DNA of 64,000 nucleotides from NCBI GenBank assembly GCA_032881465.1, contig CP126168.1, positions 2,977,501 through 3,041,500 on the forward strand, written 5' to 3'. Source of the stretch: Parvibaculaceae bacterium PLY_AMNH_Bact1 (lineage in GTDB: Bacteria; Pseudomonadota; Alphaproteobacteria; Parvibaculales; Parvibaculaceae). Shown one piece after another: positions 37,862 through 46,704 of this stretch. How positions within the stretch are numbered: the stretch's first letter is position 1; each line of letters starts with the position of its first letter. A program made the position numbers and the translations under genes. The notes below the pieces were generated by a model that was given only the letters and a program-made list of their open reading frames with translations, did not search any database and was not told the origin of the DNA.

Positions 37862-39061
37862 ATGACCCGGCCCGTCATTCCAGCAGATCCCTTCAAGATC
37901 CATGTGCCCGATCACGAAATCGCGGACCTGAAGCACAGGCTGGAACAAACGCGCCTGCCTAATGAGCCTGATGGCAACGATCATTGGGACTATGGCACGA
38001 GCCTGTCTTACATGGAGCGACTGATCTCTTATTGGCGGGATGATTTCGATTGGCGCAAACAGGAAGCCTGGTTGAACTCTTTCCCGCAATACAAAGTTGC
38101 GTTGACCGATGACGCGGATCAGGACCATGAAATCCACTTCGTGTATGAAAGAGGGTCAGGGGAAAATCCGATCCCGCTTATCATGACCCATGGATGGCCT
38201 TCCACGTTTCGCGAATTCCTTGATGTCATTGATCGGCTGGCGCACCCAGAGAATTACGGTAGATCAGGCCCGGCTTTTGATGTCATCGTGCCATCGCTCA
38301 TTGGCTATGGCTTTTCATCTCTGCCGCGCCAGCCAATAGGACCGGCCATCATGGCTGATCTCTGGCATCAGTTGATGACCGACGTGTTGGGATATGACAC
38401 CTACTGCGCACAGGCGGGCGACTGGGGAAGCTTCGTCACCTCCCGCCTTGCCCTGCAGCACGCAGATGCAGTGCGTGCAATCCACCTCACCATGTTGCCA
38501 CTCAGACCCAATCTGAAGCACGAAAGCCAGCCGCCTATTACCAAGGAAGAAAGCACGTGGATAAAGGAAATGAAGACCTGGTGGGCGGGCGAAGAAGGGT
38601 ATCGGTCAATCCAGTCGACCAAACCCATGGCGCTTGCCTATGCGGTGATGGACTCACCCGCCGGTCTCGCCGGCTGGTTAGCGGACAAATATTACCGGTT
38701 GGGTGACACCGACAAGTCTCACACCTGGGAAGGCATGGAAGCCCGTTTCCCCATGGAGACGATCCTCACGCAACTCTCAATCTACTGGTTCACCGGCACA
38801 ATCAATTCAGCCAATACGCTTTACAAAGCAGGGCCCGCAGAAGGATCAGGACTGCTGAAGCCAGGTCAAAAAGTAACCGTGCCAACAGCCTATTCGGAAT
38901 ACCCAATGGACACCCTGCCCATCACGCCGAGATCATGGGCCGAACGAAGCTATAATCTGAAACAGTTCAAGATAATGGACAAAGGCGGCCACTTCGCTGC
39001 CATGGAAGAACCCGAACTGTTTGCCGACGATGTACGAGACACGTTTGCTCAGATGCTCTGA
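37862..39061 (+). CDS. Epoxide hydrolase (microsomal type), copy 2
   Basis: 399 aa, tandem paralogue of the preceding gene with the same plan: EHN domain (FPQYKVALTD), HGWPST, nucleophile Asp in AQAGDWGSFV, and C-terminal DKGGHFAAMEEP. The two proteins are clearly related but well diverged, so the duplication is not recent. Ends overlapping the convergent PAS_5 gene by 13 nt. Confidence 0.92.
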   Translation: MTRPVIPADPFKIHVPDHEIADLKHRLEQTRLPNEPDGNDHWDYGTSLSYMERLISYWRDDFDWRKQEAWLNSFPQYKVALTDDADQDHEIHFVYERGSGENPIPLIMTHGWPSTFREFLDVIDRLAHPENYGRSGPAFDVIVPSLIGYGFSSLPRQPIGPAIMADLWHQLMTDVLGYDTYCAQAGDWGSFVTSRLALQHADAVRAIHLTMLPLRPNLKHESQPPITKEESTWIKEMKTWWAGEEGYRSIQSTKPMALAYAVMDSPAGLAGWLADKYYRLGDTDKSHTWEGMEARFPMETILTQLSIYWFTGTINSANTLYKAGPAEGSGLLKPGQKVTVPTAYSEYPMDTLPITPRSWAERSYNLKQFKIMDKGGHFAAMEEPELFADDVRDTFAQML

Positions 39062-39591
39062 GGCGTCTGCACTGCTGCAAGCATAGGAACACCCGCCCCC
39101 AAATCGATCCACTCCATCTGCTCAGGCATCGAAAATTTGCTTGAAGGGTCACCATAAGTGACCTCTTCAACAATCACCTGATGCATCAGCAAGCGGGCAC
39201 CAACTCCCCCATCATCGGCAAGAGGAAGGGCCAGTGTTTCGAAAAGGCAATCACGGCCAGTATCGGCCCGCGCATGGGTGGTGAAAAACATGCCGCAAGG
39301 ACGCATCAAAGTTTCCTCGATTTGCGCGAAATAGAATGTGCGCGCATCCTCGTCCATCCGATTGCCGACAGCCTGACCCGTCATTTCCTCGCTGTAGAAC
39401 TCACAGATTGCAGTGCCCGCAAACCGCAGCCGATAGCCCGTAGGGCCGCCTCGCTCCACAATTGTGCACCAGGGCATTTGCTTCGCCACACAGATAGGAT
39501 CCCAGGCACGATAGGCAGGCATGCGTCCGCCTCGCAGGCTCATCCAGTAGTCGTAAATGAACTTGCTATCTTCGCTTTTGAATTCCGTCAC
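39049..39591 (-). CDS. PAS_5 (DUF1457) domain protein, copy A
   Basis: 180 aa. Core signatures: IYDYWMSLRGGRMPAYRAWD, then YRLRFAGTAICEFYSEEMTG. Single-domain PAS_5 proteins occur mainly in alphaproteobacteria; role unknown, possibly small-ligand sensing. GTG start. Its 3' end overlaps the epoxide hydrolase end. A second copy lies directly upstream. Confidence 0.85.
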   Translation of the reverse strand: MTEFKSEDSKFIYDYWMSLRGGRMPAYRAWDPICVAKQMPWCTIVERGGPTGYRLRFAGTAICEFYSEEMTGQAVGNRMDEDARTFYFAQIEETLMRPCGMFFTTHARADTGRDCLFETLALPLADDGGVGARLLMHQVIVEEVTYGDPSSKFSMPEQMEWIDLGAGVPMLAAVQTPQSI

Positions 39592-39679
39592 AGCGTCCAG
39601 CCCCAGCGGATAATCCCAATGGTGAGACTATAATTACACAAATAGGTTTAACTTTACTTGATGGCGAGCCCAGTAAAAT

Positions 39680-40246
39680 TTACGCCTGAATATTAGAATT
39701 TTGGGGTTCAGCGAATGCCGTATCAGCTTCAGGAACACCCCACCCAAGGTCAATCCAGGTTGCTTCTAAATTCGCCGAAACTTCCGGGGCGGCTTCACCA
39801 AAGCCAGTGGTATCCGCCAGCGCCATATAGACAAGCAACCGGTCGGCAGTACCGTTCTTCCCAGCTAGTGGCAAAAAGAGAAGTTCCGCATCACACTCCC
39901 GGCCAGCAGCACCACGCACTTTATAAGACGACAATTGTCCGCAAGGGACCCTCAGCATAGCGCGCTGCATGCTGTCGGTAGCGGCATAAACATCTGGTGA
40001 TGGGAAAAATTCCTTCATCCGACGTCCCGTAAGCTCCACGCCAACAAAATCGCAGATCTGGGTACCCGCAAACCGGTACACAAAGTCATCGTCAGAATTC
40101 AGTTCAAGAATGAGCATGTTAGGCGTCAGCTTTGGAATTTGAGCCGGGTCCCAACACCTGTGGCTTGGCAAGCCACCCTCACCAAGCGATTGCCAGTGGG
40201 TATAAAGGCGCTCTGTATCGCAATGACGAAATTCCAGCATAGACAT
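39680..40246 (-). CDS. PAS_5 (DUF1457) domain protein, copy B
   Basis: 188 aa. LYTHWQSLGEGGLPSHRCWD and YRFAGTQICDFVGVELTGRR match copy A's motifs in the same order, ending WIDLGWGVP versus WIDLGAGVP in A. It is a tandem paralogue with an 88-bp gap. No output domain. Confidence 0.85.
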   Translation of the reverse strand: MSMLEFRHCDTERLYTHWQSLGEGGLPSHRCWDPAQIPKLTPNMLILELNSDDDFVYRFAGTQICDFVGVELTGRRMKEFFPSPDVYAATDSMQRAMLRVPCGQLSSYKVRGAAGRECDAELLFLPLAGKNGTADRLLVYMALADTTGFGEAAPEVSANLEATWIDLGWGVPEADTAFAEPQNSNIQA

Positions 40247-40344
40247 TCCAATTGACAGATCTTGCCTCTATCGAAAAGTCTATGCCTAAAAGGTTTAGCT
40301 TTGATTGCCCTGGAACAGGGTTTCTAAAGAGTAAACAAAAGTCT

Positions 40345-41304
40345 CTAGGAGACTCCGGTCCGGCCTATGGCCATGAACTTTTCTTGCCGTTGACGGCGAA
40401 GCGACGCACCGTCCAGACCAGACATATCCCGCAATTCATGTTCAAGAGCATCGCCTACGTCAGCCATCATCTGAGCGCGCTCACGATGCGCCCCACCAAC
40501 AGGCTCTGGCAAGATACGGTCAATAACACCAAGCTCAAGCAGGCTCTGCGCGGTGACTTTCATGGCCGCCGCCGCATCCTTTGCTTTGTCTGAATTGCGC
40601 CAAAGAATAGACGCAGAGGCTTCTGGTGAGGCAACCGTGTAAATCGAATGCTCCAGCATCAAAACCCGGCTCGCCGTGGCAATGGCAAGCGCACCACCTG
40701 ATCCGCCCTCGCCAATAACGAGAGAGACAAACGGCACCTGAACGTTAAGGCAGGTATCGATTGAGCGTGCAATCGCCTCAGCCTGACCACGCTCTTCCCC
40801 TTCGCGACCAGGAAAGGCACCGGCAGTATCGATCAAAGTGATGACGGGCATGGAAAAACGGTCCGCCATTTCCATCAGGCGGACAGCTTTACGATAGCCT
40901 TCTGGCTGTGCCATGCCGAAATTGTGCTTCATGCGGGTCTCGACATCATTGCCCTTTTCGTGACCCATGATGACAACCGACCGACCGCGGAAACGCCCCA
41001 GTCCACCCACAATGGCTTCATCCTCACCGAAGTTCCGATCACCGGCGAGCGGCGTAAAGTCTTCAATCAACGCGTTTGCGTAGTCGAGAAAATGAGGCCG
41101 GTTTGGGTGCCGGGCGACCTGTGTTTTCTGCCAGGTATCCAGATTGGCATACATGTCTTTCAACAGCTGCGCAGCTTTTGCCTCGAGCTTTGAAACATCA
41201 TCAGAAATGCCCGCGGTCGGATCTTCCTGCGCCAGGAGTTTCAACTCCTGAACTTTACCTTCCAGCTCGGCAATCGGTTTTTCAAATTCGAGATATGTAT
41301 GCAT
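40345..41304 (-). CDS. accA: Acetyl-CoA carboxylase carboxyltransferase subunit alpha
   Basis: 319 aa. Carboxyltransferase alpha subunit for malonyl-CoA formation in fatty acid synthesis. MHTYLEFEKPIAELEGKVQ start; DTAGAFPGREGEERGQAEAI and GEGGSGGALAI are the CoA-binding/oxyanion segments. Length typical. xerD lies upstream as commonly seen. Confidence 0.97.
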   Translation of the reverse strand: MHTYLEFEKPIAELEGKVQELKLLAQEDPTAGISDDVSKLEAKAAQLLKDMYANLDTWQKTQVARHPNRPHFLDYANALIEDFTPLAGDRNFGEDEAIVGGLGRFRGRSVVIMGHEKGNDVETRMKHNFGMAQPEGYRKAVRLMEMADRFSMPVITLIDTAGAFPGREGEERGQAEAIARSIDTCLNVQVPFVSLVIGEGGSGGALAIATASRVLMLEHSIYTVASPEASASILWRNSDKAKDAAAAMKVTAQSLLELGVIDRILPEPVGGAHRERAQMMADVGDALEHELRDMSGLDGASLRRQRQEKFMAIGRTGVS

Positions 41305-41431
41305 GCGCTCTTAAGTTTACTTAACGGCCAAAATGCGATCGGCGGCGGCACACTGGCCTGCCACCTATCGCTTGTCAACCATGAGACAAAATGCCGGTTA
41401 ATGGCGGAAATCTTAGCCAAATCTGGTAATT

Positions 41432-42409
41432 TCAGTCGAGCTTTCTCTTTCCAAGTGGATGATGATTGGTCACCAGCTCTCGCAGCCGTTCTTCCAGAAC
41501 ATGGGTATAAATCTGCGTGGTCGAAATGTCTGCATGCCCCAGCAACTGCTGGACGGACCTGAGGTCAGCTCCGTTGGCCAATAGATGACTGGCAAAGGCA
41601 TGCCGAAGTGTATGTGGAGAGAGGCGCGTCGGGTCAATCTGCGCAATTTCCGCAAGCTCCTTTAGCATCTGCGCAAACCGATGCCGCGTCAGGTGACCGG
41701 ATTTGCCCCGAGACGGAAATAGATAAGAGCTTTTCACGTCACCGAGAGCCTCCTTGCGACAGTCTAGATAGTGCGCAATAGCCTCTGCCGCAGGTTCACT
41801 CAGCGGCACCATCCGTTCGCGACCGCCTTTACCCTTCACACCCACCATCCGATCCGGACTGGTAACCGCCGCGACAGGAAGGCCTACCAGTTCGCTCACC
41901 CGCAGACCCGTCGCGTAGATCACTTGCATCAGGCATCGCGTGCGGGCCTGCCTGTAGGATTTCTTCACAGGATCAGCGATCGTCGCGCCATAGCTTTCCG
42001 TCGCCAGCAGCAACAGGTCCACTTCTTCAACACTCAAGGTTTTGGGAAGCGGCCTGGCAAGTTTGGGGCCTTCGATAATCGCGCAAGGGTCATCCGCCCG
42101 CACATCGTCACTCATCAGAAACTGCGCGAACTGTCGAATGGACGAAAGGCGCCGAGCAGCTGTTGAAGCGGCAAGCCCCGCTTGTTCCATGAGTGCAAGA
42201 TAGGCACGCACATCATTGCTATTAAAAGCTGAGAAGGCATTGCCACGCTTTTTCAGCGCCACCCCAAAATCCTTTAAATCCCGCGCATAAGCATCAAGCG
42301 TGTTCTGAGAGGCACCACGCTCGGCACTGAGCATCTCAAGAAATGCTTCCAGCCGATAGGCGTCAGCAGGAAGGTGAGAGGGATCCACGCCCGGTCTACG
42401 CCTTGGCAT
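41432..42409 (-). CDS. xerD: Tyrosine recombinase XerD
   Basis: 325 aa. Catalytic residues: Arg in YATGLRVSELV, His-x-x-Arg in HTLRHAFASHLL, His in LLGHADIST, nucleophile Tyr in TQIYTH. N-terminal SAM-like DNA-binding domain (LEMLSAERGASQNTLDAYARD). Acts with XerC at dif to resolve chromosome dimers; core-genome position next to accA argues against a mobile integrase. ATG 42409 is chosen over the TTG at 42418, which overlaps the upstream stop, for better SD spacing. Confidence 0.95.
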   Translation of the reverse strand: MPRRRPGVDPSHLPADAYRLEAFLEMLSAERGASQNTLDAYARDLKDFGVALKKRGNAFSAFNSNDVRAYLALMEQAGLAASTAARRLSSIRQFAQFLMSDDVRADDPCAIIEGPKLARPLPKTLSVEEVDLLLLATESYGATIADPVKKSYRQARTRCLMQVIYATGLRVSELVGLPVAAVTSPDRMVGVKGKGGRERMVPLSEPAAEAIAHYLDCRKEALGDVKSSYLFPSRGKSGHLTRHRFAQMLKELAEIAQIDPTRLSPHTLRHAFASHLLANGADLRSVQQLLGHADISTTQIYTHVLEERLRELVTNHHPLGKRKLD

Positions 42410-42414
42410 CGACT

Positions 42415-44511
42415 TCAAGTCCTATCGCCAATGCGAGCCATCAGGGCTTCCGCAGCAAGCCTGCGAGCCTCTTGCTCAAGCCCCACAATGCGAAGCGCCT
42501 TCACCGTCTCGGAAAGAGTTTGCGGATGGGCTTGCCCCACACCACCGTCAGACAAGGCTGCCAACGTAAGGAGCACGGTTTCACCGACGCGTTTCTGACT
42601 GCTGGCGAGCTTCAGTCTCTGAGAAACAGCGACCGGGGCGACCTCGCCCCCTGGAAGCCCGCCTGAAACCAACACCGCATCCCAGACCGATGCAGGCAGT
42701 TGTAGACCGAGCGCATCCAACAACACAATTTCCAGCGCCGCAAACTCACGAGCCGCACCACCTGCCGCAAGGTCATTCAGCGCAGGTTGTAAAAACGCGG
42801 GGATTGAGATCGAGGGCGCCACCTCCGCATCTGCATCCACCAATGGGGGGAGCGGTGCACCAGCCACCGTGTTGGGGTCGATGAGACGCAGAACAGCTGC
42901 CAACTCGCGCACTTGGCTAGTATCGAGAGCAGCACCCTCGACTACAGAGAGCCACATCCCTGCGCGCACTCGGTCCCCTTGTTCGATAAAAGCGCGGACG
43001 GCTAACGGCGCAAAAGACGTCAGGACGTTTGAGGGAGGGACACTTGCAAGAGAGCCACGATGCGCGGCAAGAGTGGCCGCATAAGCATCCCCGCCACGTT
43101 CGCGGAAGAAGAGCATTGCCAATAGATCAGCTCGCCCCGCAGGCACCCGCTCGTCCAACACGGCCTGATGAAACAAAGCCCGCCTGCGATAGGGAGATGC
43201 AGGTTCAACGCCGACGCGCACACCCGCCACATCTTCGCGCGTGTAAGACACAGCAAGATAGGCGGCTGCCATTTGATCACCATCAATCAGGCCAAGTGCA
43301 GCAGCCCTCTCAGCAGCCGCAATCCGCACCTCAGGATCAAGGGCACTATCCTCTGCGACAGGCACCAGCAGGGAAGGAACCAACCGCCCGACCACGTCAC
43401 CTGGCAGCACACGACCCGCCAGCCCCATCATTCGGTAGATGAGGGGATCGAGCAATCTTGGCTCCGCAGCATCCAAAGAAAGCCCATCTGTGGCAGCCGC
43501 AGCCAAGGACAGGAAATAGGGGGCATCAAGCCCCTGCTCGCGGGCAAGATCAACGGTAAGGTTAGCCGCAGCTGTCATGCCCCCTGATATTTGGCAAAAG
43601 ATGGAAAGTTTAAGCGCAAAACCCGCCACAAGGTCTGTTCCAGGGTCGCCCCCCACCGGCAAACCGCCAAGCAGGTTACAGGCTGCATCCCGGTCTCCGG
43701 TGGCCAGTGTGGCGAGCGCAAACTCCATGGCTGCTGCCGGGCTCGGCTGGGACACCCCCGCACGGGCATAAAGCCGCGCGATATCATCAGATCGTCCAGC
43801 GCCATTCAATCGTTGCAGGCGCAATGCCAGTAGTGACGGTCCGCTGCTTGTTCCCTGCGGGGGGCGCGCACTTGTGAGCAACAAACGTCTTGAGAGCGCA
43901 CCAAGAGTGGGGGAGTTTGTCGGACCTGGTACTTGGGCGATCAGCTGTTCGACGACCCGTCGGTCAGTCCCAGACCACATGGCAGTTCCTAGTCCACCAT
44001 TACGATCATCAAGCAGACCAACACTTGCCTCATCAACCTTGCCAAGGGCACCAACCTCTATCCCAGTCCCCGCTTCGCCGGGGCGCGCACCCACAGCCCG
44101 TGTCGGCAGGTCTCCACGGCCGCCTGCACTTGGACCAGCTGGGAAAAGCGATACCGGGTCGTTAGCTGGAGCCTCAAAATCACTTGGTGCACCAGACGCG
44201 TCACCAACACCTGGCGGCAAGATCCGAATGGGGCCGGTTTGCACTTGTGGCGCGGTTGGGATCTCGGACGAGGGGGTATCAATCGCCGCATCCCAGTCCG
44301 CGGGGACCTCCAAAACCGGGTCACCGGGCTCCGCAACTGGGCGCATCCCTTCAGAGCCTGTCGTCTGATCACGGTTAAAAGGCCAACTCTGCTCACGTGG
44401 AGGATTACGGTCAAACGGCCAATCGTTGGATGGCTCTTCCGCCACAACCGGTGCCATACAGGACACAAAAAACAGAAGACCAGAAGCCAGGGGCTGCCAT
44501 GTTTGTTTCAT
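42415..44511 (-). CDS. Secreted helical-repeat protein of unknown function
   Basis: 698 aa. Signal peptide (LASGLLFFVSCMAPVVAEE, about 1-24), a long Pro/Gly-rich linker (25-190), then a mostly helical Ala/Leu-rich region to the end suggestive of a TPR-like solenoid (e.g. MEFALATLATGDRDAACNLL). No catalytic motif seen. It is bracketed by a tiny membrane protein 12 nt upstream and xerD downstream. Probably periplasmic. Confidence 0.8.
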   Translation of the reverse strand: MKQTWQPLASGLLFFVSCMAPVVAEEPSNDWPFDRNPPREQSWPFNRDQTTGSEGMRPVAEPGDPVLEVPADWDAAIDTPSSEIPTAPQVQTGPIRILPPGVGDASGAPSDFEAPANDPVSLFPAGPSAGGRGDLPTRAVGARPGEAGTGIEVGALGKVDEASVGLLDDRNGGLGTAMWSGTDRRVVEQLIAQVPGPTNSPTLGALSRRLLLTSARPPQGTSSGPSLLALRLQRLNGAGRSDDIARLYARAGVSQPSPAAAMEFALATLATGDRDAACNLLGGLPVGGDPGTDLVAGFALKLSIFCQISGGMTAAANLTVDLAREQGLDAPYFLSLAAAATDGLSLDAAEPRLLDPLIYRMMGLAGRVLPGDVVGRLVPSLLVPVAEDSALDPEVRIAAAERAAALGLIDGDQMAAAYLAVSYTREDVAGVRVGVEPASPYRRRALFHQAVLDERVPAGRADLLAMLFFRERGGDAYAATLAAHRGSLASVPPSNVLTSFAPLAVRAFIEQGDRVRAGMWLSVVEGAALDTSQVRELAAVLRLIDPNTVAGAPLPPLVDADAEVAPSISIPAFLQPALNDLAAGGAAREFAALEIVLLDALGLQLPASVWDAVLVSGGLPGGEVAPVAVSQRLKLASSQKRVGETVLLTLAALSDGGVGQAHPQTLSETVKALRIVGLEQEARRLAAEALMARIGDRT

Positions 44512-44523
44512 TGTGGATATTGC

Positions 44524-44667
44524 CTAGCGGGGGAAATTGTCGTTGGAGATTGTCTTCTCCACCGCACTTGGGTTGGGCGCCGTCGATTGGGCCAGGTACA
44601 CAACACCCGCAAGCCCGGCTCCCGCCAGGATGACCAAGACCACCAGCCCTCGAATAAAACTCTTCAT
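44524..44667 (-). CDS. Small single-pass membrane protein, 47 aa
   Basis: MKSFIRGLVVLVILAGAG start with one transmembrane helix (about 6-27) and a short tail ending KTISNDNFPR. ATG 44667 has GGAG about 9 nt upstream; the longer frame to 44760 has no support. I recall similar tiny proteins ending in '(N/D)DxFPR' beside aroK in alphaproteobacteria, so it is probably real. It is 12 nt from the solenoid gene and likely co-transcribed. Confidence 0.7.
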   Translation of the reverse strand: MKSFIRGLVVLVILAGAGLAGVVYLAQSTAPNPSAVEKTISNDNFPR

Positions 44668-44926
44668 CGGCCCCATCTCCAACTGATCTTCACGGCCCTG
44701 GCAGATACCGCCTCCCTTCAAAGGGATTTGCAGGTAAACGACAGACACTCTGGCTCCCAATCTGACTTATTGTGCACATTTGACCAAATTAGGGCATATG
44801 GGAAAGAAGGCTGAAACCTCTGCAAGAGTGCTCTAAGATGACCCAAATAGTCTGTTTTCAGCAGACCGAAACTGACACGACCGCTGCGCACTCCAATGCA
44901 GCAGGTTGCAAGCAACAGGTGATCAC

Positions 44927-45562
44927 ATGAGCGGCACCCAGCCGCTGAAAAGCAAACCGCCAGCCCATGACGCTGCGCGGAAATCTAAGGAAGCCATTTC
45001 CGTCGCAAATGCGCTGGGAAGCCGCTCAGTCGTGCTCGTGGGGCTTATGGGGGCGGGTAAAACAACCGTAGGACGTCGTCTGGCCAACCGGCTGGACCTG
45101 CCCTTCGTAGATGCTGACACGGAAATCGAAAAGGCAGCCGGGTCCAGCATTGCAGATATCTTTAAGGAATTTGGCGAAGCGCATTTCCGCGACGGAGAGC
45201 AGCGGGTCATTCATCGCTTGCTTGGAGAGGGGCCGCGGATTCTAGCGACCGGCGGCGGGGCCTTTATGAACCCGAAGACCAGAGAAGCCTGCCAAGAGAA
45301 CAGCATCTCTATTTGGCTGAAAGCAGATCTGGACGTCCTCATGAAACGTGTCTCCAAGCGATCTCATCGGCCTCTTTTGCAAAATGACCACCCGGAAGCC
45401 GTTATGAAGCGCTTGATCGACGAGCGCTACCCTATATATGCGACAGCTGATCTGAGCATAGACAGCAAAGAAGGTCCCCATGACGCGGTCGTTGACGAAA
45501 TTGTTCACGCACTCGCCATCGAGCTGAAATGCGCCCAGGCGGAGAGCGGGACGGAGACATAG
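44927..45562 (+). CDS. aroK: Shikimate kinase
   Basis: 211 aa. P-loop GLMGAGKTT, shikimate-binding DADTEIEKAAG and FRDGEQRVI, GGGAFMNPKTR. Phosphorylates shikimate in the aromatic pathway. ATG 44927 with AGGTG upstream; a ~35-residue N-terminal extension precedes the kinase fold. First gene of aroK-aroB-corC. Confidence 0.96.
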   Translation: MSGTQPLKSKPPAHDAARKSKEAISVANALGSRSVVLVGLMGAGKTTVGRRLANRLDLPFVDADTEIEKAAGSSIADIFKEFGEAHFRDGEQRVIHRLLGEGPRILATGGGAFMNPKTREACQENSISIWLKADLDVLMKRVSKRSHRPLLQNDHPEAVMKRLIDERYPIYATADLSIDSKEGPHDAVVDEIVHALAIELKCAQAESGTET

Positions 45563-45567
45563 AGTAA

Positions 45568-46704
45568 ATGACAAGCCTCACAGCAGACAAAGTCACAGTC
45601 GACTCGGTTACAGTCGATTTGGGGGACCGCGCCTACAATATTCTTGTAGGACCAGACCTCATCGCCAATGCAGGCAGCCATATCGCACCCCTCCTGAAGC
45701 GAGGTCGAGTGGTCATCGTAACCGATGAGAATGTTGCAGACCGTCATCTAGCGACACTTGAGAAGAGTCTTGGTGCTGCTGATGTCAAGTCAAACGCGTT
45801 CATCTTGCCTGCAGGTGAGAAGACAAAAAATTTCGACCAGCTACAGTCCCTTCTGGCCGACTTGCTTGACGCAGGCGTTGAGCGGGGTGATCTGATCATT
45901 GCTCTTGGAGGCGGTGTCATTGGCGACCTGACCGGCTTTGCCGCAAGTGTGTTGCGTCGCGGCGTCGACTTCGCTCAAGTTCCGACCAGCCTCCTAGCTC
46001 AGGTGGACAGCTCCGTGGGCGGCAAGACGGGCATCAATGTGCCACAAGGAAAAAACCTGGTCGGCGCGTTTCACCAGCCCCGACTGGTGCTGGCTGATAT
46101 CTCGGCATTGAAGACCCTACCACCACGCGAATTGCGAGCGGGCTACGCCGAAGTCGTCAAATACGGATTGATTGATGACGCCCCCTTCTTCAACTGGCTG
46201 GAAACCAATGTCGAAAAACTGATGGCCGGGGATCCGCAGGCTTTGACCCAGGCGATCGTCAAAAGTTGCCAATCAAAGGCCCGGATTGTCGCACAGGACG
46301 AACGCGAGGGCGGCGTGCGCGCACTCCTCAACTTAGGCCACACCTTTGGCCACGCACTGGAAGCGGCGACGGGCTTTTCAGACCGTCTGATCCACGGCGA
46401 AGGCGTCGCAATTGGCATGGGGTTAGCCTTCAACCTGTCCGCGAAGCTCGGCCTCTGTTCCGGTCAAGACGCAACCCGCGCTGCCCGACACTTGGAAGCA
46501 GCAGGCCTGCCGACAAAGCTCTCAGACATTCCAGGTGACCTGCCAGGTCCCGACCGCCTCATCGAACTGATGGGCCAGGACAAAAAAGTTGTCGATGGCA
46601 CTCTCACCTTCATCCTGGCAAAAGGTATTGGCGATGCCTTTATCACCCGCGATGTAAGCAGCAGCGACCTGCTTGACTTCATGACTGACCAAAAGGCTGT
46701 CTGA
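45568..46704 (+). CDS. aroB: 3-dehydroquinate synthase
   Basis: 378 aa. NAD-binding GGGVIGDLTGFAASV, metal ligands in GYAEVVKYGLI (Glu) and LNLGHTFGHALEA (His), GEGVAIGM. Second step of the shikimate pathway. Five nt after aroK; stop shares bases with the corC-like start (TGATG). Confidence 0.97.
   Translation: MTSLTADKVTVDSVTVDLGDRAYNILVGPDLIANAGSHIAPLLKRGRVVIVTDENVADRHLATLEKSLGAADVKSNAFILPAGEKTKNFDQLQSLLADLLDAGVERGDLIIALGGGVIGDLTGFAASVLRRGVDFAQVPTSLLAQVDSSVGGKTGINVPQGKNLVGAFHQPRLVLADISALKTLPPRELRAGYAEVVKYGLIDDAPFFNWLETNVEKLMAGDPQALTQAIVKSCQSKARIVAQDEREGGVRALLNLGHTFGHALEAATGFSDRLIHGEGVAIGMGLAFNLSAKLGLCSGQDATRAARHLEAAGLPTKLSDIPGDLPGPDRLIELMGQDKKVVDGTLTFILAKGIGDAFITRDVSSSDLLDFMTDQKAV

Noticed and set aside
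40308-40320. Hairpin CCCTG-GAA-CAGGG as terminator
   Set aside because: Only a 5-bp stem; the T-rich side faces the plus strand, where no gene ends.
41432-42409. Tyrosine recombinase as sign of an integrated element
   Set aside because: Sequence and accA neighbourhood fit core XerD; no attachment-site repeats or phage/ICE genes are nearby.
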